DNA of 38,554 nucleotides, from contig JAPLNA010000372.1 of assembly GCA_026693065.1 (NCBI GenBank), positions 1-38,554 of the forward strand, given 5' to 3'. The position numbers were made by a program, and so were the translations under genes. This document shows, piece by piece, positions 1 to 6,846 of this stretch (position 1 is the first letter of the stretch; each line of letters opens with the position of its first letter). The notes under the pieces were generated by a model. It was not told where the DNA came from and made no database searches. It saw only the letters and a list, made by a program, of their open reading frames with translations. Source of the stretch: Planctomycetota bacterium. Its GTDB lineage: Bacteria; Planctomycetota; Phycisphaerae; SM23-33.

Positions 1-159
1 CACGACAACGACCGATACCCCGTCGCCACTGATCATGAACCATCACCCAACCACGCCCTCGCCACGCCCGCCAACGCCGCCCAATTCGCTCGCATTTTCG
101 GGCCGTCTGGATTCATGCGTTTTCACGCCGTCGCTGACACCCGGTGTTCTTCCTGGTAG
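1..159 (+). CDS. 3' end of an unidentified gene cut by the window edge
   Basis: An open frame runs from the first base to a TAG at 157-159, giving a 52-residue C-terminal piece. It contains the stretch NHALATPANAAQFARIFG and ends in Cys-Ser-Ser-Trp. No family is recognisable from so short a tail. It is called because the frame is open from the edge and its codons often end in C or G, like the neighbouring genes. It could still be a chance open frame in GC-rich DNA. From 160 to the next gene at 423 there is no convincing gene. Confidence 0.35.
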   Translation, partial: HDNDRYPVATDHEPSPNHALATPANAAQFARIFGPSGFMRFHAVADTRCSSW

Positions 160-422
160 AAGGTGACGTCGTCCCCGGGGAAGGTGGCACATGGAAGGCC
201 GTGGTGACCAGGACGGTGCGGAATTGACGCCCCCGTCCCCCTTGTGGCGCAGTCTCCCTGCCCGCTTGCCGGCCCCTTCGGATGACGGTCGCCTGGAGAC
301 CATCGGGAGTTGCGGTATCGACGGGAAATGGGAAGGCGGGGCGGGCGACGATCTGACCGTGTCGCTGGCCGAACTCAGGAAGGAATCGCCCCAGGACGGC
401 CCTTGAGGTTGGGAGATGACAA

Positions 423-827
423 ATGCAGAAAGGTGTGAACGACCCTCGGCCCGGCCTTCCCGAGGCCGCCGCCGGCGAGCCGCCGACGACTCGCCCCGCG
501 GAGGCCGTGAGACTGGAGCAACTGGGGCGCGTCATTGTGACGTGGGAGAAACTGCGGCTGGTCTACAACGCCATCGGTTTCTTTCCGGCGGTGCTGATCG
601 TGATGATTCCCACCTTGTATCAGCCACTCGTCAAACTGGCGGTGTGGGCGATTCTGGCGAACCTCTGCTTCTGCCTGGGTCCGCTCGTCGATGGCTATCT
701 GACGTGGTTCGGGTTCCGTCGCAAGGCCGTGACCGTCGTGTTGTTCGTGATCATCACGGCCGCGATGCTGCTTGCGGCGTGGGAAGTCTTTTGGGCGTAC
801 TTCTGGGTCGGCGTTCCCGCGGGATAA
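423..827 (+). CDS. small membrane protein, unknown function
   Basis: This encodes 134 residues. The start at 423 is preferred because GGGAG lies seven bases upstream (411-415). The first 40 residues are polar and Pro/Ala-rich, including a Pro-Thr-Thr-Arg-Pro-Ala stretch. The rest is very hydrophobic, with about three membrane segments: roughly residues 47-65, 69-90 and 102-130. Aromatic residues (Trp, Phe, Tyr) cluster near the C-terminal membrane edge. No catalytic motif or named family is recognised. It stands alone, with non-coding sequence on both sides. The membrane location is read directly from hydrophobicity; the role is unknown. Confidence 0.6.
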   Translation: MQKGVNDPRPGLPEAAAGEPPTTRPAEAVRLEQLGRVIVTWEKLRLVYNAIGFFPAVLIVMIPTLYQPLVKLAVWAILANLCFCLGPLVDGYLTWFGFRRKAVTVVLFVIITAAMLLAAWEVFWAYFWVGVPAG

Positions 828-1008
828 TGAGTCTCCCTCCCGAAACCTCCCTCCCGGCGCCTGAATCTACTGAAGTGTATATGCTGCGGTGATCCCGAAG
901 ACTCCGTCCCGGCCGGGGGAGCCGCAAGCGACGAGACATGAACGGTTCCACGCTGTTTCCCGTGGGCAGGTTCTGGGGCCCTGTCGGCCCCGTCGGCCGT
1001 CGCAGGTT

Positions 1009-1100
1009 GCGTTTATCACCTTCCTGGCTTCCAGCGGGAAGGGTCGGGACTTTCTTGCGAGCCTTTCTCCTTCCCGCTGGTAGCCCACGAGCGATAAACG
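1009..1100. repeat. long imperfect inverted repeat (hairpin) in a gene-free stretch
   Basis: The 828-1319 stretch holds no convincing gene. It contains an imperfect palindrome with outer arms CGTTTATC (1010-1017) and GATAAACG (1093-1100). The inner arms are CCAGCGGGAAGG (1031-1042) and CCTTCCCGCTGG (1069-1080), a perfect 12-bp match around a 26-base loop. There is no T-run after it, so it is not a typical terminator. It resembles a REP- or MITE-like element, or it could fold in an RNA leader. Confidence 0.6.
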
Positions 1101-1169
1101 TATCCTCCGAATCTATGCTTTGCCGGCGTTGTCCCCACGCCAAACAGAGGGGAACCACATGCCCCCCTG

Positions 1170-1199
1170 TTGTCCCCGGCGAGGGCCTCGCGGTACAAT
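1170..1199 (+). promoter_or_regulatory. promoter of the TTGTCC/18 bp/TACAAT type
   Basis: The -35 TTGTCC is at 1170-1175 and the -10 TACAAT at 1194-1199, separated by exactly 18 bp. The spacer starts CCGGCGAG and ends GCGG, as in copies at 2233, 4057 and 14184. It would drive the gene starting at 1320 with a leader of about 115 nt. Confidence 0.55.
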
Positions 1200-1319
1200 G
1201 GGGCCGTCGAGGCCGGCGACGGCCAGAGGGCGGCACCCGTCAGCAGGACCAAGGCGGCAGAACATGGGCGTCCGGGCGGCTGGCATGGTGCAGCGGAAGC
1301 GAAGAAGGGAGAAGACTTG

Positions 1320-1817
1320 ATGGCTGCGGCCAGCCCGTCTTTGATAGAGAACATCGCCCTGTTCGGGGTGGTCGCGGCGGCCATGTACGCCCTTTGGAGC
1401 CTCGCCGAGGGCCTGCGTCGGCGGCGGAGGAGGAAATGGATGGAGGAGACGGCCAGGAAGATCCTGGCCGGCGAGGGGAGGTACGGCGTCGAGCCGCTGA
1501 TCGTCGATCTGCCCCTGACGGATGACGGCTTCGTCACCCCTCCGCCCGGCCGGCGGGAGGAGGTCCGGTGGGAGCAGGTCGTCGAGATCGACACGTACAA
1601 GGAAGACATGGGGTCATCTGACCTCATCTGCCTGCTGTTCACCCTGGCCGACGGGCGGCGGGTGACGATTCATGAGCAGACCTCCGGCTGGATGCCCTTG
1701 ACCGAGGAGATGGAGAAACGGTTCGGGATCGACCCGAAATGGTGGTGGGACATCCAACGGCCGACCTTCGCGCAGAAGTTCACGGTATTGTGGAGATCGG
1801 CAGACAAGATGCCGTAG
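1320..1817 (+). CDS. single-TM protein with a conserved C-terminal domain, unknown function
   Basis: The start ATG at 1320 follows AGGGAG and gives 165 residues. An upstream in-frame extension to 1170 would run through the promoter and is rejected. Residues about 8-30 form one membrane segment, followed by an Arg-rich cluster (RRRRRRK) that suggests the C-terminal part stays in the cytoplasm. Residues about 75-160 form a compact domain. It opens with a 'VRWEQVVEIDTYKEDMGSSD' strand pattern, continues with 'LADGRRVTIHEQTSGW', and ends in the Trp-rich 'PKWWWDIQRPTFAQKFTVL'. This resembles a widespread uncharacterised family in which an acidic segment and an [FY]P.F..N-type ending are conserved. 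No function is assigned. Confidence 0.65.
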   Translation: MAAASPSLIENIALFGVVAAAMYALWSLAEGLRRRRRRKWMEETARKILAGEGRYGVEPLIVDLPLTDDGFVTPPPGRREEVRWEQVVEIDTYKEDMGSSDLICLLFTLADGRRVTIHEQTSGWMPLTEEMEKRFGIDPKWWWDIQRPTFAQKFTVLWRSADKMP

Positions 1818-1885
1818 TTGCCCCTCCGGCGATCCTTGTCATTGCCCACATCTTTCACTCCGGCCACGAGCGACTCCTTGGTCCC

Positions 1886-2090
1886 GCCGCGACCCCACGA
1901 ATCGGGAACATGGGGAGAGCGTGCGGGCGCTCTCCCCAAACCCCTTTTCCCAAACAACCCCGGCCCACACACCCCCCAAAAGAATCGGATAGGCAAGTCG
2001 CGCGGAGATCGGGCGCGAGGTTGTTCTGGCGTGTGTGGGCCGGGGAAGGGGGTTCGGGGGAATCCGCCTTCGGCGGACCGGGTCCCCCGC
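1886..2090 (+). repeat. dispersed hairpin-rich repeat, copy A
   Basis: This is about 205 bp in the gene-free 1818-2310 stretch. Copy B lies in the opposite orientation at 14318-14510. The element has three nested structures. A 10-bp-stem hairpin (GGGGAGAGCG / CGCTCTCCCC) lies at 1912-1937. A perfect 13-bp inverted repeat (CCGGCCCACACAC at 1960-1972, GTGTGTGGGCCGG at 2031-2043) encloses a 58-bp loop. A hairpin TCCGCC-TTC-GGCGGA lies at 2063-2077. The stems are conserved between copies while loop bases vary, which fits a folded DNA or RNA. It has no transposase and looks like a non-autonomous mobile or structural repeat. Confidence 0.75.
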
Positions 2091-2232
2091 GTCCGGCGTG
2101 TGGGGGTAGCGTCGGGGGAACCGGCGGGTATCCCTGCCTTCGAGGGAAGTATTGTGTGCCCTCGGGTCCGGAGTGAGAGGTCTGGGTGATGACAAGTCGG
2201 CGAACCCCGTTCCGTGAGCGGTAGACTCCCTG

Positions 2233-2262
2233 TTGTCGCCGGCGGGAGGGGGGCGGTAGAAT
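2233..2262 (+). promoter_or_regulatory. promoter of the TTGTCG/18 bp/TAGAAT type
   Basis: The -35 TTGTCG is at 2233-2238 and the -10 TAGAAT at 2257-2262, with an 18-bp spacer (CCGGCGGG...GCGG). The box and its upstream GACTCCC are nearly identical to those at 4050-4086. It precedes the lipoprotein gene at 2311 by about 45 bases. Confidence 0.65.
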
Positions 2263-2310
2263 GCGGCTGTAGGGAACGGCGGGCGGTACGGACACGAAAG
2301 GATGGAGTCG

Positions 2311-3690
2311 ATGAAAGGGATGAACTCTATCGGGCTGGTCACGCTGTTGGGCTTGGCTTTCGTGGCGACCTCGTGCAAGGGCAAACAGGACGCGGGAGAG
2401 TCCCAACCGACGAGCCAGGCGGCCACGGCCCAGACGCAACCGGCGAGCCGACCGGATATGGCCCGAACGCAACCGACGAGTCAGCCGGACACGTCCGGGG
2501 CTGGCGGCCGGGAAGAACCCGGTTGCGTGGCGGTTCCGCCGAATACCGTTGTGACGCCTTACCTCGAACGGGAGATGGAGCCGGGGAAGAATATGTTGTG
2601 GTGCTCCACGTTCCAGATGGCCTGGGACAAACTGGCGGACCTGGGCGGCGGACGGTTGGAAACCTCGCCCGGTTGCATTGCCGTGAGCCGGCTGAACCAG
2701 GAGAAGGCCAGGCCCGGAGACATCCCCGTCACCGGGGCCTACAGTGCTGCCGGCCGGGTGGGGGATGGGAGCGTCGAGGGCATGAGAGCCCGCCTGCGGG
2801 AAATGCAGCAAGCGGGGGAGGCTCGCAAATCGATCCTGCTTCCCGCCTCGGCCGCCCTGCCCGCCGATGCGGTGGTCTTCTACGCCTACCTGCGGCGGTC
2901 GGTTCGATTCCAGACGCCGTTTGAAGTCCTTTCGGCCATGCCATTCTGCCGGAGTGAAAGGAATGTGGCATTCTTCGGGATTCAGGATTACTCGCCGTCA
3001 TCCCAATTGAAGCGGGCCCTGGCCGCTCAGGTTCGAGTGGTGTGGCACCGGTTTCCGCCGGAACACAAGAGAGAGGAGGGAGAGGAAGCCGCCGGCCCTG
3101 CCGAACCGGAATACATAGTGGAATTGCTGGCCGGCCAGGGCCAGGACCGCCTGGTGCTTGCGAAGGTCGCGCCCTCGCCCACGCTGGGCAAGACGGTCGA
3201 GGGCGTCATGGCGCACCTGCGGCGCCCGAACGAGAAGACGGCCAAGGACGGCATTGCCCCTGAAGTCCGGCAGTTCTGCGAACTGATGGAGTCGGAAGAG
3301 GCGGATGTGCGCGAGCCCAAGCAGCGGCCTCTGCTGGAGGCCATATCCGGATATGCTTGTCTTTTGCACGAGGAGAGTGTGCGAGTCCCCCGCATGCGGT
3401 GTGACGTGGTGGAGACTTTCAAGGAACTGGTGGGGCAGGTGATCGTCTCGGGGAACGAGAAGGTCCGTAACAAGCCCATTGCAGAGGCCTGGCAGCGAAT
3501 CCGGTTCGTGTTCGACGAGAAGGGGGCGGAATTGGAGTCAGAAGCGGGCGGCGGCGTATTTGGAAGCAGCGCCATGCGGGACTTCACGTTCAGCGGCCCT
3601 TTCCTGGTTCTTCTGATCCGCCCGGGAGCCCAGTTGCCCTACTGTGCCCTTTGGGTGGCCAACTCCGAACTGCTTGAGCCAGGCGAGTAG
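2311..3690 (+). CDS. lipoprotein with a serpin-like C-terminal region
   Basis: The start at 2311 is preferred over 2302 because AAAGGA (2297-2302) is then properly spaced; at 2302 it abuts the ATG. A short signal peptide ends in ATSC, a probable lipobox. A Thr-Gln-Pro-Thr/Ala-Ser linker with repeated TQP(A/T)S units follows. The remaining roughly 390 residues match serpin length. An early 'EPGKNMLWCSTFQMAWDKL' segment is placed where serpins have 'PGKNV..SP.S...AL'. Near the end, FDEKGAELESEAGGG resembles the serpin hinge (EEGTEAAAAT). The closing 'FSGPFLVLLIRPGAQLPYCA' resembles the serpin 'F.ADRPFLFLIR....ILF.G' strand. If this is right, it is a surface-anchored, possibly non-inhibitory serpin relative. 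The lipoprotein call is firmer than the serpin call. Confidence 0.75.
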   Translation: MKGMNSIGLVTLLGLAFVATSCKGKQDAGESQPTSQAATAQTQPASRPDMARTQPTSQPDTSGAGGREEPGCVAVPPNTVVTPYLEREMEPGKNMLWCSTFQMAWDKLADLGGGRLETSPGCIAVSRLNQEKARPGDIPVTGAYSAAGRVGDGSVEGMRARLREMQQAGEARKSILLPASAALPADAVVFYAYLRRSVRFQTPFEVLSAMPFCRSERNVAFFGIQDYSPSSQLKRALAAQVRVVWHRFPPEHKREEGEEAAGPAEPEYIVELLAGQGQDRLVLAKVAPSPTLGKTVEGVMAHLRRPNEKTAKDGIAPEVRQFCELMESEEADVREPKQRPLLEAISGYACLLHEESVRVPRMRCDVVETFKELVGQVIVSGNEKVRNKPIAEAWQRIRFVFDEKGAELESEAGGGVFGSSAMRDFTFSGPFLVLLIRPGAQLPYCALWVANSELLEPGE

Positions 3691-3730
3691 GTGTGGTCTG
3701 CCGGGCCGGCGAACTGTGCGGCGACGGCCC

Positions 3731-4043
3731 TGACTCATCCCCAGTTTCGAGATCCCCCGCTGAAAAGCGTGATGGAGAATTCCCAACGACAACCCAATCC
3801 TCCGAGTTCCAGGCCCGTCTTCTCTCGTCTGCCCGTCGAGTGTGGTCTCCGCGGGGGGTTCCACCCCCCTCCGCCCCCCGGGATTTTTCGCTTTCGGGCC
3901 TGCCGGCAGGCGGTAAAGCGACAAATCCCGGGGGGCACGGGGGGCAGGCCCCCCGCGTCGTACCTCACACAACGGCCTGCCAAAAGGGCGGTCGGGAATG
4001 AGTCGCCATTGGTTCTTGCCTTGCTGAAACTGGGGATGACTCA
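3731..4043. repeat. 313-bp nested palindromic element with terminal inverted repeats
   Basis: This fills the gene-free 3691-4158 stretch. The termini TGACTCATCCCCAGTTTC (3731-3748) and GAAACTGGGGATGACTCA (4026-4043) are inverted repeats matching at 17 of 18 positions. Near the middle a second long palindrome spans about 3851-3956, centred on CCTGCCGGCAGG (3899-3910). Its arms include CCCCCCGGGATTT and AAATCCCGGGGGG. No open frame inside looks real on either strand. The shape is that of a MITE or another foldback element; it ends 13 bp before the next promoter. Confidence 0.7.
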
Positions 4044-4056
4044 GGTGACTCCCCCG

Positions 4057-4086
4057 TTGTCGCCGGCGGGAAGGGGGCGGTAGAAT
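4057..4086 (+). promoter_or_regulatory. promoter of the TTGTCG/18 bp/TAGAAT type
   Basis: The -35 TTGTCG is at 4057-4062 and the -10 TAGAAT at 4081-4086, with an 18-bp spacer. The core differs from the 2233 copy by a single base (A for G in the spacer). It lies about 72 bases before the ATG at 4159. Confidence 0.65.
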
Positions 4087-4158
4087 GCCTCGCGGTGGCG
4101 GGATGCGAGGCGTCCTTCCGTTATGAGGCGACGGGTAACGGTCAAAGGAGTGCAGGCG

Positions 4159-4833
4159 ATGACGAACAAGATCGTGGCGTTCGTGTTGGCGGCGGCGTTG
4201 GCGGTGACGGGGTGCGGGAAGGATGAGAAGGGGCAGAAGGCCCAGAAGGCCGACGGCGATGGGGAGAAGGCCGGCGGCGGGGCTGTGAGCATGACGGACA
4301 AGGAACTGGGGGACGCCCAGCGCAAGGCGGCCAAGTTCCTGGAGGGCCGGGGGGTGTCTCTCGAGTCGGTCGAGCCAGGCCCCGAGTGGCAGGCCGACCC
4401 GGAGAACCCCGACGAGCCCAAGCCCACGCCGATGCAGCAGAAGTTCTACCGGCTGCGGGATGGGCTGACGGTGAAGCAGGTCGAGCAGGTGATGGGGGGC
4501 AAGGCCGCCGATACCGGCGAGCTGTGCACGGGCGGGGCGAGGTACATGGCCTGGAACGAGGGCACGAGACGATTCTTCGTGATGATCATGAACCAGCGGT
4601 GCATGCTCACGTGCAGCTATGACCCCAAGGCCCCCGACAGTTCCTACGACACGTTCCAGCAGGTGAAGGTCGGGATGACCAAGGACCAGGTCCGCCAACT
4701 GCTGGGCGTCAGCGGCAAGTTCATGGGCAGCGGGCTGGCCGACGTCCACGGCGGCGTGAACGTGTACGACCACGGCGACAATGGGTACATGATCTTCTTC
4801 GTCGACGACAAGGTGACCAAGATCATCAAGTGA
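4159..4833 (+). CDS. lipoprotein with two SmpA/BamE-like repeats
   Basis: The start is the ATG at 4159, eight bases after AAAGGAG (4144-4150), rather than the longer frame from 4123. The product has 224 residues. A short signal peptide ends in the lipobox VTGC, followed by a Lys/Gly/Asp-rich linker. The rest holds two tandem units. The first is 'LRDGLTVKQVEQVMGGKAAD'. The second is 'QVKVGMTKDQVRQLLG', followed by 'VYDHGDNGYMIFFVDDKVT'. This G-M-T-x-x-[EQ]-V-x-x-[LM]-[LM]-G pattern, followed by a strand of the type 'G..I.F.DGKV', is typical of the SmpA/OmlA/BamE and BLIP-like fold. A role in the envelope is likely. The gene stands alone behind its own promoter, so a link to BAM is not supported by context. 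Confidence 0.8.
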   Translation: MTNKIVAFVLAAALAVTGCGKDEKGQKAQKADGDGEKAGGGAVSMTDKELGDAQRKAAKFLEGRGVSLESVEPGPEWQADPENPDEPKPTPMQQKFYRLRDGLTVKQVEQVMGGKAADTGELCTGGARYMAWNEGTRRFFVMIMNQRCMLTCSYDPKAPDSSYDTFQQVKVGMTKDQVRQLLGVSGKFMGSGLADVHGGVNVYDHGDNGYMIFFVDDKVTKIIK

Positions 4834-4886
4834 GTTTCTTCCCCCCCAGAGCGGGATAGCCGCGAACTACGCGAACAGAACGAACC

Positions 4887-4920
4887 GGACGAACAAGAAG
4901 AACGGGACGAACAAGAAGAA
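4887..4920 (+). repeat. short tandem repeat GGACGAACAAGAAGAA, period 18 bp
   Basis: Two perfect 16-bp copies (4887-4902, 4905-4920) lie in the 131-bp gap between two genes. The tract is unusually A-rich on the + strand for this DNA. It could be a slippage-prone spacer; no protein-binding motif is recognised. Confidence 0.5.
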
Positions 4921-4964
4921 TACGGGTCACCAGCACCTTTCATCGGTAACGAAGGCGGCTGAAG

Positions 4965-6707
4965 ATGGACGTGCGGGCGTCTGGACATTCGGGTAGGCTG
5001 GGGCGGCCGGGGCGCCTTCGGGGACTGCTTTGGTGCTGGGCCTGGCTTAGCCTGGGGTTTCTGATCCCCTTGGGCCTGCGAAGTACAACGGCCCTGAGGA
5101 TGGTGCCGACCATGGACTCCGTCAAGGGACGCGGGCCCTTTGTCCTGGTAACTCCGGAGAGGGGCCCACGGTATCTGCTGAGCCCGTGGTGGCAGGACCG
5201 ATTGGCCCAGTACTGGGATCCTGACTACCGTGAATCCGGCTCGGAGAGCGATCGGCCGTCGGATTCATCTCGCATGGCGAAGTTCGTTTCGTCGCGAACG
5301 TTCCGGGCTCTGGCATCCGTGGACGATCTTCCGCCGTTTCCGACGTATGCCCTTTGGCGGTCCCCGTCCTACATGGGCCGTGTCGGCGGCATGGCGGTCG
5401 CCCTGGCCCTGGCGATGGCGTGGGGGATGCTTGCGCTGCGTCGGCGCACGAGATCATGGATGGCGGCGTTGCTCGTGGCCGCACTCGTGTGCCTCTTTCT
5501 CCTCAGGCCCGGGGGCAACGGCCTGACCGAGCGGTCATCTTACTGGGAGGAAGTGATCGAATTGCCCACGCTCTGGTACGATGGGCCGATGGCCGGGGTC
5601 GTTACGGAGGGAGGGGGCAATATGTTCCTGGGCGAGGTCGAGTCGGGCCGTAATGGTCACATGGAAGGGAGAGTGGTCCTCGGCGCTGTCACGGGCGCGT
5701 GGTGGTTCATGATGTCATGGATCGCGGCCCGGTCTTTCTCTTCCTCCGACAGAAGGGCGGGCGGACGCCCGATGGGAATGGCCGGCGGGATGATCCTGTG
5801 GGTCGGGGTGTGCGTTGGGTTGTTGGGCGCGGGAGGGTGTGGGAAACGGGAGGGCTCGCCCGGGCGGGCCCAGAAGGCCGTCCGCACAAGTCAGCCGGCG
5901 TCCGCGCCGGCGGAGGAGGCGGGGTGCGGTGACAGGGACCGACGCTCCGGGCGGCGGCAGAAGGGGGGAGTGCCTCGCGTGGGGTTGCTCGCCGGCGGGG
6001 TATATCGCGTGCAGGAGGAGACGACCACCGACCCCAAGGCCGTGCCGGGCCTGCTGCGCAAGGTGGATGCGAAGTTCCAGGACTACGTGAATCGCGTGGA
6101 AACGATCGTGAAGGCCCTTGCGGACGCGGGAGTGTCGGCGGTCATGGTGCGGTCCGGTGAAAGCGGGGCCACCTCGAAGGAGACGTTCTCGGGAGGGTTC
6201 ATGTACTGGGCCTGCCCGGACGCGGTCGACGTGCAGGACGCTCTGGTCGTCCTGGTCGGGACGGTGGAGGAGATCGATCATTTGTACCTGAAGCCCAGAG
6301 ACTACGAGCCGGTTCTTCCTTCCATGTATGGAACCCTCTGCATTGAAGAGATCTTGAAGGTGAACCGCAAGGCCTGCCCGTCCCTTCCCGAGAAGGAATG
6401 GCCGGTCCCCGGCAAGCACAAGTGGCTGCATACCGGAGGAACGGACGGCCTCTGGCCCGGCGACACGGTGGTGGTCTTGATGGCGGAATACGACGGGGGG
6501 CTGGCCATTCCTCCGCGGAGGGGAGGCGGATGCCTCATCGGCGCAAAGCTCACGGGCCTGCACGATCCGCTTCTCGAGTCGATCCGGTACGCCGTGGCGC
6601 ACGGCATGCAGGCCGGACTTTCGCACCCGGTCCACGGCCCGCGGCTCAAGGCGATCTGGGCCCCCTGGCCCGAGCCGGCGGACACGCCCGAGTCCCAGCC
6701 GGAATGA
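4965..6707 (+). CDS. membrane protein fused to a lipoprotein-like domain, unknown function
   Basis: This encodes 580 residues from the ATG at 4965. The N-terminal half (1-270) has membrane segments at about 20-40, 137-157, 164-180 and 240-258. A stretch from about residue 270, MGMAGGMILWVGVCVGLLGA followed by GGC, looks exactly like a lipoprotein signal peptide with lipobox. A Ser-Gln-Pro-Ala-Ser linker and a soluble domain (about 335-580) come next. That domain mentions no known catalytic motif. It contains 'WPVPGKHKWLHTGGTDGLWP' and 'DTVVVLMAEYDGG', features of a beta-rich fold. Either two genes have fused, or a second start at 5772 or 5778 gives a separate lipoprotein. The ribosome-binding site before those ATGs is weak, which favours one fused product. 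Confidence 0.6.
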   Translation: MDVRASGHSGRLGRPGRLRGLLWCWAWLSLGFLIPLGLRSTTALRMVPTMDSVKGRGPFVLVTPERGPRYLLSPWWQDRLAQYWDPDYRESGSESDRPSDSSRMAKFVSSRTFRALASVDDLPPFPTYALWRSPSYMGRVGGMAVALALAMAWGMLALRRRTRSWMAALLVAALVCLFLLRPGGNGLTERSSYWEEVIELPTLWYDGPMAGVVTEGGGNMFLGEVESGRNGHMEGRVVLGAVTGAWWFMMSWIAARSFSSSDRRAGGRPMGMAGGMILWVGVCVGLLGAGGCGKREGSPGRAQKAVRTSQPASAPAEEAGCGDRDRRSGRRQKGGVPRVGLLAGGVYRVQEETTTDPKAVPGLLRKVDAKFQDYVNRVETIVKALADAGVSAVMVRSGESGATSKETFSGGFMYWACPDAVDVQDALVVLVGTVEEIDHLYLKPRDYEPVLPSMYGTLCIEEILKVNRKACPSLPEKEWPVPGKHKWLHTGGTDGLWPGDTVVVLMAEYDGGLAIPPRRGGGCLIGAKLTGLHDPLLESIRYAVAHGMQAGLSHPVHGPRLKAIWAPWPEPADTPESQPE

Positions 6708-6846
6708 GTGGGCCGTCGGGGTGATGCCGGGGCGCGTGGGTTGTTCCGGCGGGGCCGAGGTGCGAGGGGGCTGATTCCTGTCGAAGAAATGTCAGATTGC
6801 CTGTAACATAGGTGGATTGGACCTCTCTTATGAATAGGGTCTTCGA

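Noticed and set aside
191-406. 71-residue + strand frame with a plausible ribosome-binding site
   Set aside because: The product has no hydrophobic core or known motif, is rich in Gly/Pro/Asp, and the region reads equally open on the opposite strand, as expected in GC-rich DNA.
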